Of a DNA stretch of 13,357 nucleotides, positions 6,986 through 13,357 are shown piece by piece. How positions within the stretch are numbered: position 1 is the first letter of the stretch; each line of letters opens with the position of its first letter. The notes beneath the pieces are model-generated. The model saw nothing but the letters and a program-made list of their open reading frames with translations, had not been told where the DNA came from and ran no database searches. The position numbers were made by a program, and so were the translations under genes. This DNA comes from an uncultured Eubacteriales bacterium (GTDB lineage: Bacteria > Bacillota > Clostridia > Oscillospirales > Acutalibacteraceae). The DNA lies in NCBI GenBank assembly GCA_934725345.1, contig CAKVBG010000026.1, positions 1 through 13,357 on the forward strand, written 5' to 3'.

Positions 6986-7912
6986 TTGGAATTCAATCAC
7001 AAAACTGTTTTGATTTCCGAGACTCTATCGTTATTAGACGTGAAGAGTGATGGAATTTATGTTGATGGAACAGCAGGAGGCGGTGGCCTTTCAAAGGAAA
7101 TTGTTAAAAGAAATCCTCAAGGGAAGTTAATCTGCATTGACAGAGACCCTGATGCGATAGAAGTTTGTAGAGAGCGTCTTGCGGGATTTGATAATGTGGA
7201 GCTCGTGAATGGGAATTTCTCTGAGATGTGTGATATTGTACATAATTTGGGTATAAAGCAGGTTGATGGAATAGTACTGGACTTAGGTGTTTCCTCTTAT
7301 CAATTGGACACTGCGGAAAGAGGATTTTCATATAAATTCGATGCTCAGCTAGATATGAGAATGAGCAAAGAAGGCGAGTCGGCTTATGACGTTGTGAACT
7401 TCATGGATTATTCCAAACTCAAGGAAATTATAAGTACATACGGTGAAGAACGTTTTGCTGCTCGCATAGCCAGAAACATATGTGAAAAACGTGATAGAAA
7501 CCCTATCAAAACTACTTTAGAACTTGCTGAGATTATAAAAGACTCTGTTCCGAATGCAGTTAAGAGAGCTCATGGACATCCGGCCAGAAAAACTTTTCAA
7601 GCTATTAGAATTTACGTTAATAGAGAACTGGATTCTTTAACTAAAGGTATGGATCAAGCTTTGAAGCTCTTAGCGGTTGGAGGCAGGCTTATAGTCATAA
7701 CATTCCATTCACTTGAAGATAGGATAGTCAAGCAAAAAATGAATGAGTGGTATAGACCTTGCAAATGTCCATCGGATTTTCCGATTTGTGTTTGTGGCAA
7801 AAAACCAGAAGTTGAAATTATTTCCCGAAAACCAATATCTCCTTCGGAATCAGAAATAGAGTTAAATTCCAGGAGCAGAAGTGCAAAATTGAGGATATGC
7901 AAAAAAATTTAG
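6986..7912 (+). CDS. rsmH: 16S rRNA (cytosine1402-N4)-methyltransferase
   Basis: Methylates N4 of C1402 in the ribosomal decoding centre using SAM; formerly called MraW. 308 residues, normal length. Visible motifs are the SAM loop YVDGTAGGGG at about 25-34, DRDPDAI, VDGIVLDLGVSSYQLD, ERGFSY, YGEERFAARIARNI, HPARKTFQAIRIYVNREL and the C-terminal FHSLEDRIVK with RSAKLR near the end. The family usually has GGHS after the glycine loop; here it is GGLS, with Leu35 in place of His. TTG start at 6986 after an AAGGAAGG-type site at 6972-6979. It normally sits between mraZ and ftsL; only the ftsL side is kept here. Confidence 0.95.
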   Translation: MEFNHKTVLISETLSLLDVKSDGIYVDGTAGGGGLSKEIVKRNPQGKLICIDRDPDAIEVCRERLAGFDNVELVNGNFSEMCDIVHNLGIKQVDGIVLDLGVSSYQLDTAERGFSYKFDAQLDMRMSKEGESAYDVVNFMDYSKLKEIISTYGEERFAARIARNICEKRDRNPIKTTLELAEIIKDSVPNAVKRAHGHPARKTFQAIRIYVNRELDSLTKGMDQALKLLAVGGRLIVITFHSLEDRIVKQKMNEWYRPCKCPSDFPICVCGKKPEVEIISRKPISPSESEIELNSRSRSAKLRICKKI

Positions 7913-7941
7913 AAGTTTAAAAAGCGGGGGTAAGCTAAAGG

Positions 7942-8337
7942 GTGCAAAGTTATAGTAATGAAGCATACGATTTTGGTATATTTGAGAGCAGTAGTGCTAA
8001 AAAATTAGCGCAAGTAGTTGAATTACCTAATGTGGGGTCGCGAAATAAGTCTAGGTATGTTCAAAAGTTAAAAGTTTGGTCGATGTGTTTTTCGGTTTTT
8101 TTGACTGCCGGAATAGGAATTGGAGGAATTTTGTTTTCTCAAGCAAAGATAGCTGAATACACATACTGCAAATCAGAGAGCTTGAAGAAATTGGAAGAGT
8201 CGAAAAACAAAAACGAACAACTTCAAATCAGATTAGCTTCTGAAAATAATGTTGATGTTGACTTAGAGGCTTCTTCAAAAGATAACTACGTTGAAGTTTT
8301 AGCAATATCTGCAGGCGATAAATCAAAAATCAAGTAA
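7942..8337 (+). CDS. FtsL-like cell division protein
   Basis: A 131-residue bitopic membrane protein: a cytoplasmic N-terminus (1-44, with the AYDFGIFE stretch), one transmembrane helix at about 45-66, then a charged helical, probably coiled-coil segment at about 67-102. It ends in YVEVLAISAGDK, which resembles the C-terminus of clostridial FtsL-like proteins as I remember them. Sequence conservation in this family is weak, so the call rests mainly on topology and on position 29 bases after rsmH. FtsL works with DivIC/FtsB and DivIB/FtsQ to activate septal wall synthesis. The start is GTG at 7942 with GGGGG at 7926-7930. The penicillin-binding protein and mraY that normally follow are absent; a terminator comes directly after. 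Confidence 0.7.
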   Translation: MQSYSNEAYDFGIFESSSAKKLAQVVELPNVGSRNKSRYVQKLKVWSMCFSVFLTAGIGIGGILFSQAKIAEYTYCKSESLKKLEESKNKNEQLQIRLASENNVDVDLEASSKDNYVEVLAISAGDKSKIK

Positions 8338-8344
8338 AAATTAA

Positions 8345-8367
8345 TGTCCATCCGTTGTGGGTGGACA
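8345..8367. terminator. Bidirectional intrinsic terminator between ftsL and the asparaginase gene
   Basis: A hairpin has arms TGTCCATCC (8345-8353) and GGGTGGACA (8359-8367) with loop GTTGT. It has nine pairs, one of them G-U. On the plus strand it is followed by a poor U tract (AATTTGTTT). On the minus strand it is followed after a few bases by AATTTTT. It lies 7 bases after the ftsL stop and 11 before the end of the convergent gene, so it can serve both. Confidence 0.75.
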
Positions 8368-8378
8368 AATTTGTTTAG

Positions 8379-9383
8379 TTAGTATATATTGAAAATTTTC
8401 TGAATTTCATAAATATCATTTGTTTGCATAAGTGCTAAGGAGAGTAATATTCGAGATTTTTGAGCGTTTAAGTTATTTGAGTAAATTCCCTTAGCGCAAA
8501 TTTTATCTTCCTCAAAAGTAACCAATCCGTTTCCTATTCTAGAGGTTCTTACTATAGGATATCCATCGTTCACGAGTTTTTGAATTTTTTCTTCCCACTC
8601 ATTGCTGGTGCCTCCGCAACCTGCACCTGCAACTACCAAACCATCCGCGTGGCTGGCGGCAAATTCAAGGATTTTGGGGTTAGCACCCAAATAGAAGTAA
8701 ACGATTTCAACTGTGGGGATTTTAGAATTAGCAGATATCTCAAACACACTTTCAGTAGTGTGTTTTTTTAGAGATGAGCTATAAAAGAAAGCCTTTTGGT
8801 CTTGCATGTATCCCAAACAACCTAAATCTCGCTGGCTAAATGCATCTGTGCGGAAAGTGTTAATTTTACTAACATCTCTAGCTCCGTATATTCCATCGCA
8901 CAATGTTACGAGTACGCCTTTCCCTTTAGCATCCTCGTTGGCCGCCAATGCTACCGCTTGACATAAATTAAGTGGACCATCTGCACTTAGGGCACTTCCG
9001 GGACGCATGGAACCTGTTAAAACTACGGGTTTATCAGTTTTTAAAGTAAGGTTTAAGAGATAAGCGGACTCTTCCATGGTATCTGTTCCATGAGTTATGA
9101 CAAATCCATCGACAGTGTCTTTTTTGGATTCTGCGTTTATATATTCCACCAATTCTTTGAGATTATCAATGGTTATATCGCAGCTATCAACGCTGAATAG
9201 GTCTTTAGACTTAACATTTGCTATAGATTTTATGCCGTCTATTTCTTGGATTAAGTCTTGTATGTCAACTTGAGCTGATTGATATCCGGAAGTAGTTCCT
9301 TCATGACCCAGCCCGGCTATTGTCCCTCCGGTTCCTATAACTAGTATATTTTTTTTTGTGTTTGACGATTTAGTTTTAGACAT
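8379..9383 (-). CDS. L-asparaginase, type II-like but without signal peptide
   Basis: Hydrolyses L-asparagine to aspartate and ammonia. 334 residues. Conserved active-site positions are visible: the nucleophile Thr21 in GTGGTIAG, Tyr34 in TTSGYQ, Ser67 in VDSCD (where E. coli AnsB has Ser58-Gln59; here Ser-Cys), the Thr100-Asp101 pair in HGTDTMEE, and a lysine near 173 in ARDVSK. The C-terminal half, ending LNAQKSRILLSLALMQT and then IQKIF, is closest to periplasmic AnsB. However, the N-terminus (MSKTKSSNTKKN) is short and polar with no hydrophobic segment, so the enzyme should be cytoplasmic. ATG on the minus strand at 9383-9381 with an ideal AAGGAGG at 9397-9391. It is a single-gene unit, divergent from murI. 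Confidence 0.93.
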   Translation of the reverse strand: MSKTKSSNTKKNILVIGTGGTIAGLGHEGTTSGYQSAQVDIQDLIQEIDGIKSIANVKSKDLFSVDSCDITIDNLKELVEYINAESKKDTVDGFVITHGTDTMEESAYLLNLTLKTDKPVVLTGSMRPGSALSADGPLNLCQAVALAANEDAKGKGVLVTLCDGIYGARDVSKINTFRTDAFSQRDLGCLGYMQDQKAFFYSSSLKKHTTESVFEISANSKIPTVEIVYFYLGANPKILEFAASHADGLVVAGAGCGGTSNEWEEKIQKLVNDGYPIVRTSRIGNGLVTFEEDKICAKGIYSNNLNAQKSRILLSLALMQTNDIYEIQKIFNIY

Positions 9384-9427
9384 AATAAATCCTCCTTGAT
9401 TTTGCTATTGAAAATGAGTACTTATAT

Positions 9428-9436
9428 ATTATCACA
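9428..9436 (-). promoter_or_regulatory. Candidate extended -10 promoter for the asparaginase gene
   Basis: Read on the minus strand, this is TGTGATAAT, that is a TGn extension followed by GATAAT (5 of 6). No good -35 box is present. Transcription would start near 9421, giving a leader of about 38 bases. Weak call, from consensus only. Confidence 0.4.
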
Positions 9437-9510
9437 AAAGTGGAAAAATTTCATATCATAATTGTTTAAAATGCATTTATAAAATATACACTTACTTTTT
9501 TTGTAATTGA

Positions 9511-9519
9511 TGATATAAT
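9511..9519 (+). promoter_or_regulatory. Candidate extended -10 promoter for the murI operon
   Basis: TGATATAAT combines a TGn extension with a perfect TATAAT at 9514-9519. The -35 region is poor (CTTACT, 17 bases upstream). Further TATAAT matches at 9568-9573 and 9594-9599 lack partners at proper spacing. The start point would be near 9526. Confidence 0.45.
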
Positions 9520-9696
9520 CAAAGTTGGCAATTTAAATTTATTATGCTAGTTTTGATGGAAAGTCTGTATAATTTTATTCTAGGTATGATATTTATAATT
9601 AAACTATGTTAGTGGAAATATTCCATAGAATTCTTAAAAGTTTAGATAATGTAGAGTATAGCTTTCTCAAATTATACAGCTGCAAGGGAGGTTTTT

Positions 9697-10503
9697 ATGA
9701 AGAGTAATCAAGCGGTTGGAGTTTTTGACTCAGGGATGGGTGGTTTAACGGCGGTGAAGGCAATAAGGGAGCTGTTGCCTCATGAAGACATTGTTTTTTT
9801 TGCGGATACTCTCAGGATGCCCTATGGAGATAAACCAAAATCAACCATTATAGAGTATGCCAAGCAGAATATAAAATTTCTAAAATCTTGCAACACAAAA
9901 ATTATTCTAGCGGCCTGTGGGACTATCAGTTCTTACTTAAGTTTAGCAAAATCGGGAGAAGAAGTTTTAGGGGTTATAGAGCCTTCATGTTTAGAGGCGG
10001 CTCAGAAAACGTCTAATCGAAGGATAGGTGTGTTGGCAACTAGAGCAACTATTGAAAGCAACTCCTATATCAAATGCTTAAATAAGATTGATAGCAATAT
10101 TCATTGTTGGCAAAGAGCTTGCCCCCAGCTTGCACCTCTCATAGAAAACGGTAATATTTCAGTTCAAGATAAAAATTTAGTGTCCACGCTCCAAGAATGC
10201 ATAACTCCGCTTCTAGAACAAGACGTAGATACGATTATTCTAGGTTGCACGCACTATCCCATAGTTGAGCCTGTAATCAGAGAAATTTTTGGTAATGAGC
10301 TTAATCTGATAAATTCCGGGGAACAGCTTGCAAAATCTTTGCAGGTTACTCTCAAACAAAAACAACTTGAAAGTGGTTCTCATGTGGGAGAACCTAGGTT
10401 GAGAATCTGCGTTAGCGGAGATGAAAAAAGTTTTTTGAAAAATGCCCAGCTGTTTTTGGGAAAACAAGAAAAGTTTAGTATTGAAAGAGTTTCAATAATT
10501 TAG
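9697..10503 (+). CDS. murI: Glutamate racemase
   Basis: Converts L- to D-glutamate for peptidoglycan; cytoplasmic, cofactor-independent. 268 residues, normal length. The motifs are FDSGMGGL with Asp11-Ser12, MPYG near 41, the first catalytic cysteine Cys74 in AACGTISS, and the second Cys184 in LGCTHYP followed by His186. The family usually reads ACNT around the first cysteine; here it is ACGT, with Gly75 where the asparagine that contacts substrate normally sits. I cannot tell from one sequence whether this is a lineage variant. ATG start at 9697 with AAGGGAGG just upstream. It is the first gene of murI-DUF1934-argS, and its presence implies that the cell still makes peptidoglycan. Confidence 0.92.
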   Translation: MKSNQAVGVFDSGMGGLTAVKAIRELLPHEDIVFFADTLRMPYGDKPKSTIIEYAKQNIKFLKSCNTKIILAACGTISSYLSLAKSGEEVLGVIEPSCLEAAQKTSNRRIGVLATRATIESNSYIKCLNKIDSNIHCWQRACPQLAPLIENGNISVQDKNLVSTLQECITPLLEQDVDTIILGCTHYPIVEPVIREIFGNELNLINSGEQLAKSLQVTLKQKQLESGSHVGEPRLRICVSGDEKSFLKNAQLFLGKQEKFSIERVSII

Positions 10504-10518
10504 GGAGGGATTAAAATT
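10503..10518 (+). promoter_or_regulatory. Ribosome binding site and probable AUU start codon of the DUF1934 gene
   Basis: GGGAGGG at 10503-10509 overlaps the last base of the murI stop and is followed by ATT at 10516-10518. The spacing is ideal, and the reading frame is the one that restores the family N-terminus. No other plausible start codon lies within range of this strong site. Confidence 0.6.
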
Positions 10519-10944
10519 AGAGATAACTATATAATAAAAATAAGAACTATCCAAAATGCAGTGGATAATAGGGAAAACATAGAAATTGACTATAGAGGAA
10601 GCTACATTCAGAAGAATAATAAAAAGTATATTGTTTATAAGGAATGTAATGAGGGGCATCCTGACAGTTACAATTTTTGCATCATAAAGGTTGAAAATAA
10701 TAACTTAGTTACTCTCACCAAAAACACTAAACATCAAACGAAGATAATACTTGAGAATGGTGTTAGACATTATAGCCCTTACTACACAGAGTATGGTCTT
10801 TTGACTATGTCTGTTTACACTCACAGCATTAATAATAAACTCGATAAAGACGGCGGAATGTTAAACGTAAAATATTCAATAAGCTTAAACGCCAATCTTT
10901 TGAGTGTGATTGATATTACTATAGAAGTAGAAAAAATAATATAA
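10516..10944 (+). CDS. DUF1934 domain protein, probable AUU start
   Basis: A small beta-rich protein of the DUF1934 family (lipocalin/calycin-like fold in related structures), function unknown. The clearest conserved part is GSYIQKNNKKYIVYKE and YGLLTMSVYTHSI, followed by GGMLNVKYSIS. The first conventional start, GTG at 10561, gives 127 residues but has no ribosome binding site and cuts off the first strand. The frame stays open back to the murI stop. It contains RDNYIIKIRTIQ, which matches the usual family N-terminus. No ATG, GTG or TTG lies in that stretch, but ATT at 10516 sits 7 bases after GGGAGG (10503-10508). I therefore place the start at this AUU, giving 142 residues. It lies between murI and argS, a common clostridial order. 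Confidence 0.75.
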   Translation: MRDNYIIKIRTIQNAVDNRENIEIDYRGSYIQKNNKKYIVYKECNEGHPDSYNFCIIKVENNNLVTLTKNTKHQTKIILENGVRHYSPYYTEYGLLTMSVYTHSINNKLDKDGGMLNVKYSISLNANLLSVIDITIEVEKII

Positions 10945-10959
10945 AATGAGGAATGATAT

Positions 10960-12642
10960 ATGTATATTTTTGAAGAGGCAGTCTTAAAAATAAAAGATGC
11001 GATATCGTGCAGTTTAAAAGAACTCATCAGTAAACAAGGCATAGATTGTAAGGAGTTACCTAATTTTGAGGTTGAGCCTCCAACTGATGCCGGGCATGGA
11101 GATTTGTATTCAAATGCAGCTTTGATGTGTGCGAGGATATTTAAATTGCCACCTTTCAAAATAGCTCAAATGATAGTATCAAATTTAAATCTAGAGGGAA
11201 CATATGCAGAAAGAGTTGAAGTTGCAGGTCCTGGGTTTATAAATTTTTCTTTTTCTCAAAAGTTCTTTTCTGATGTTGTGAAACAAATTTTAGAGCTTAA
11301 ATCAGGTTATGGTAAAAATGATTTGGGCAAAGGTAAGAAAATAATGGTTGAATTTATATCTGCTAATCCGACCGGACCTATGCACATGGGTAATGCCAGA
11401 CTTGGAGCATTAGGAGACTGCTTGGTAGAAATTCTTAAAACCTCCGGATATGATGTTTATAAAGAATTTTATGTAAATAATGCGGGAAATCAAATTGAAA
11501 AATTTGGTATGTCATTGGACGTGAGATATAGGCAAATATGCTTAGGAGAGTCTGCGGCTACCATGCCAGAGAACGCATATCACGGGGACGACATTACCGA
11601 ATTAGCCCAAGAATTTTTTGACATCCATAAAGATAAGTATATCGATAAAGACGAAGAGACCAGAAAAAAAGCGTTAGTTGATTTTGCGCTCCCTAAAAAT
11701 ATAAACAGAATGAAATCTGATTTAGAAAAATATAAAATCATTTATGATAACTGGTTTTACGAAAGTGACCTTTACCAAGATGGCGAAGTGGATAAAATTA
11801 TTAACATATTGAACCAAAAAAACCTTACGTATAAAAAGGAAGATGCACTCTGGTATAAAGCTACTGAGTTTGGTTCAGAAAAAGATGAGGTATTGGTCAG
11901 AAACAATGGTGTTCCGACTTACTTTGCAGCCGACATCGCTTACCATTACAATAAATTCATTACACGTGGGTTTGATACCTGCATAGATATTTGGGGTGCG
12001 GACCATCATGGTCATGTTGAGCGAATGAAATGTGCCATGGAAGCTCTCGGTATCAACAAAGAACGACTTCACGTTATATTAGTTCAGCTAGTGCGTTTAG
12101 TTAAAAATGGTGAAGTAGTGAAAATGAGTAAACGCAGTGGTAAATCGGTTCAGCTTAGAGATTTGATAGAAGAAGTAGGAGCAGACGCCGCAAGATTCAT
12201 TTTCAACAGTCAGGAGTCCGGTAGCGGTATGGATTTTGACTTAGATTTAGCAGTTGCTAAGAACTCTCAGAATCCAGTGTACTATGTTCAGTACGCTCAT
12301 GCACGAATTAACAGTGTTCTTAAAAAATTTGCGGATAATAAATCAAGCCAGCCCGCTGATTTGAGTTTGTTAGTTGAGGACTTGGAGAGGAAACTAATAT
12401 ACTTTATGGCTTTGTATCCTAGGGAGATAATTAAATCATCGAAAAGTTATGATTCGAGTAAAATTACTAGATATGCAATAACTCTTGCGAATTTCTTTCA
12501 TAAATGGTACTCTTCGTGTAAGATAGTATCGGAAAATCAGGAACTAACCCATGCAAGACTCGAGCTTTGCAGTTGTGTGGGAAATATGATAAAGAATATA
12601 CTTTGTCTTATGAATGTTGAAGCACCTGATTATATGGATTAA
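10960..12642 (+). CDS. argS: Arginyl-tRNA synthetase
   Basis: Charges tRNA-Arg with arginine; a class I synthetase. 560 residues, normal length. It has an N-terminal tRNA-binding domain (about 1-95, with ADD-type motif DAGHGDLYSNAA), a Rossmann catalytic core with ANPTGPMHMGNARLGALGD carrying HMGN at 142-145 (the HIGH motif), KMSKR at 388-392, and a C-terminal anticodon-binding DALR domain starting near NPVYYVQYAHARI. Many ArgRS proteins lack a clear KMSK; this one keeps it. ATG start at 10960 with GAGGA at 10948-10952, 15 bases after the DUF1934 stop. It is co-transcribed with murI and the DUF1934 gene, and I see no separate T-box control. Confidence 0.97.
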   Translation: MYIFEEAVLKIKDAISCSLKELISKQGIDCKELPNFEVEPPTDAGHGDLYSNAALMCARIFKLPPFKIAQMIVSNLNLEGTYAERVEVAGPGFINFSFSQKFFSDVVKQILELKSGYGKNDLGKGKKIMVEFISANPTGPMHMGNARLGALGDCLVEILKTSGYDVYKEFYVNNAGNQIEKFGMSLDVRYRQICLGESAATMPENAYHGDDITELAQEFFDIHKDKYIDKDEETRKKALVDFALPKNINRMKSDLEKYKIIYDNWFYESDLYQDGEVDKIINILNQKNLTYKKEDALWYKATEFGSEKDEVLVRNNGVPTYFAADIAYHYNKFITRGFDTCIDIWGADHHGHVERMKCAMEALGINKERLHVILVQLVRLVKNGEVVKMSKRSGKSVQLRDLIEEVGADAARFIFNSQESGSGMDFDLDLAVAKNSQNPVYYVQYAHARINSVLKKFADNKSSQPADLSLLVEDLERKLIYFMALYPREIIKSSKSYDSSKITRYAITLANFFHKWYSSCKIVSENQELTHARLELCSCVGNMIKNILCLMNVEAPDYMD

Positions 12643-12663
12643 AAAACAGAAAGTGGTATTATA

Positions 12664-13272
12664 GTGGAGAAATTTTTAAAATATTTCAGTAAAAATTTCA
12701 AGAGGTTAACAGTTACTTTGTTATCGTCAGTTATGATGGTGGGATGTATTTCTTCTTCTACCTTTGCCCAAGATGAATATGTAACAAAATTAACTCAAGA
12801 AATGGATGCTAGTTTTAAAACCTTCGATAGAAATAAAAGAATTGGTTTGCTTATGACATGCATTTTTACCGAAGGATTTGTTGATTCCAAAGCTCATGAT
12901 GCTATTAGTTTTGGTAGAAAAAAATCAGAAATTTCAATTACTAAGGAATGTGTAACAAGAGCTAAAAATTCACTTGAGTGTCTTTATGATAGCATATTGG
13001 AAAATAGTTCAAACGAAGAGATGGAGGGTCATTTGCTAGATGCTTGTTTTTACATGGGTGCAAGTTATCGCCACTTGATTAAGTCAAGAAAGTTATATAC
13101 GTACTATTTTATGCTTCGAAGAGAAGAGCCTTGGAGATTTCTATACTATAATGGGATGATGGGATTTTTCGATGAAAAACAAATAGATGATATATATAAC
13201 TTTTATGGAAATCCCTTGATGGTCCACTCGAGACTTGATAGATTAGTGGATTGCATTGATTTAATAATATAG
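12664..13272 (+). CDS. Predicted exported or lipid-anchored protein of unknown function
   Basis: 202 residues; I do not recognise the family. The N-terminus is a signal sequence: a basic region (KFLKYFSKNFKR), a hydrophobic core (about 15-27), then two possible processing sites. Cys28 in MVGC could be a lipobox cysteine, although Met at -3 is not ideal. TFA before Gln36 fits signal peptidase I. The mature part looks mainly alpha-helical, with charged residues, five further cysteines (66, 96, 106, 128, 197) and an aromatic stretch (YTYYFMLRREEPWRFLYY) near 145-162. GTG start at 12664 with a weak AAAGTGG upstream; it lies 21 bases after argS, so probably read with it and perhaps poorly translated. 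A terminator follows. Role unknown. Confidence 0.7.
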   Translation: MEKFLKYFSKNFKRLTVTLLSSVMMVGCISSSTFAQDEYVTKLTQEMDASFKTFDRNKRIGLLMTCIFTEGFVDSKAHDAISFGRKKSEISITKECVTRAKNSLECLYDSILENSSNEEMEGHLLDACFYMGASYRHLIKSRKLYTYYFMLRREEPWRFLYYNGMMGFFDEKQIDDIYNFYGNPLMVHSRLDRLVDCIDLII

Positions 13273-13325
13273 AAATCGTTATTCGAATTTAAATTTACTT
13301 TAAAAACTTAAATAAAGAAAAAATT

Positions 13326-13354
13326 GGCTTACCAAATAAAATTGGTAAGCTTTT
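13326..13354 (+). terminator. Intrinsic terminator at the end of the murI-argS operon
   Basis: Perfect 9-bp arms GCTTACCAA (13327-13335) and TTGGTAAGC (13342-13350) flank a 6-base loop, and a G-T pair can extend the stem. TTTT follows, then GTG at the window end. An A-rich run precedes the stem, so it could also end a gene arriving from the other side. Confidence 0.8.
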
Positions 13355-13357
13355 GTG

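Larger units (their letters stand above)
9384..9696. other. Divergent intergenic region between asparaginase and murI
   Basis: 313 bases, very AT-rich, with no open frame that resembles a protein and no tRNA. It holds the asparaginase ribosome binding site at one end and the murI site AAGGGAGG (9683-9690 approximately) at the other, plus extended -10 promoter candidates facing each way. If murI is transcribed from the one near 9511 its leader is about 170 bases. I see no T-box or other riboswitch consensus in it. Confidence 0.6.

Noticed and set aside
9609..9635. Imperfect inverted repeat CTATG...GGAA-ATA-TTCCATAG upstream of murI as an operator
   Set aside because: The arms pair only with a six-base bulge and a three-base loop; in AT-rich spacer DNA this is not distinguishable from chance.
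9526..9696. T-box or other riboswitch in the murI leader
   Set aside because: No T-box consensus, no specifier-like stem and no terminator-antiterminator pair could be seen by eye in this AT-rich stretch.
1..13357. CRISPR array, phage or insertion sequence, tRNA or rRNA, toxin-antitoxin or defence genes
   Set aside because: Looked for on both strands; no regularly spaced repeats, transposase or integrase motifs, cloverleaf sequences or recognisable defence proteins were found.

Overview
The window comes from a low-GC (roughly one third G+C by eye), Gram-positive-type bacterium. AGGAGG-like ribosome binding sites, frequent TTG/GTG starts and family-level protein resemblance point to Clostridia, most likely an Oscillospiraceae/Ruminococcaceae relative. 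That placement rests on recalled family features (for example the GlmU linker, the FtsL-like protein and the murI-DUF1934-argS order), not on a search. Several clusters look shortened compared with the usual clostridial order, and GlmU has lost most of its acetyltransferase domain. This would fit a streamlined or host-dependent genome, but one window cannot prove it.

Layout. (1) 1-1779: the end of a substrate-binding protein, then a permease and an ATPase. Together they form a TrpXYZ-like ABC importer for small organic solutes, possibly aromatic amino acids. (2) 1793-6836: a promoter and a tight operon, glmU (short)-prs-pth-tlyA-nadK-pduL. It covers UDP-GlcNAc, PRPP, peptidyl-tRNA recycling, rRNA methylation, NADP and acetyl-CoA/acetyl-phosphate exchange. 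(3) 6907-8366: a strong promoter, rsmH and an ftsL-like gene, ended by a hairpin terminator shared with the convergent gene. This is all that remains of the division/cell-wall (dcw) cluster here. (4) 8379-9383, minus strand: a cytoplasmic asparaginase. (5) 9384-9696: a 313-base divergent intergenic region with two extended -10 promoter candidates. (6) 9697-13357: murI, a DUF1934 gene, argS and a lineage-specific exported protein, closed by a terminator at the window end.

The genes are housekeeping genes. I see no CRISPR array, phage, insertion sequence, tRNA, rRNA, toxin-antitoxin pair or defence system, and no convincing new multi-gene system. The most interesting points are small: the truncated GlmU, a DUF1934 gene that appears to start at an AUU codon, and a hairpin lying between the Shine-Dalgarno and the start codon of tlyA.
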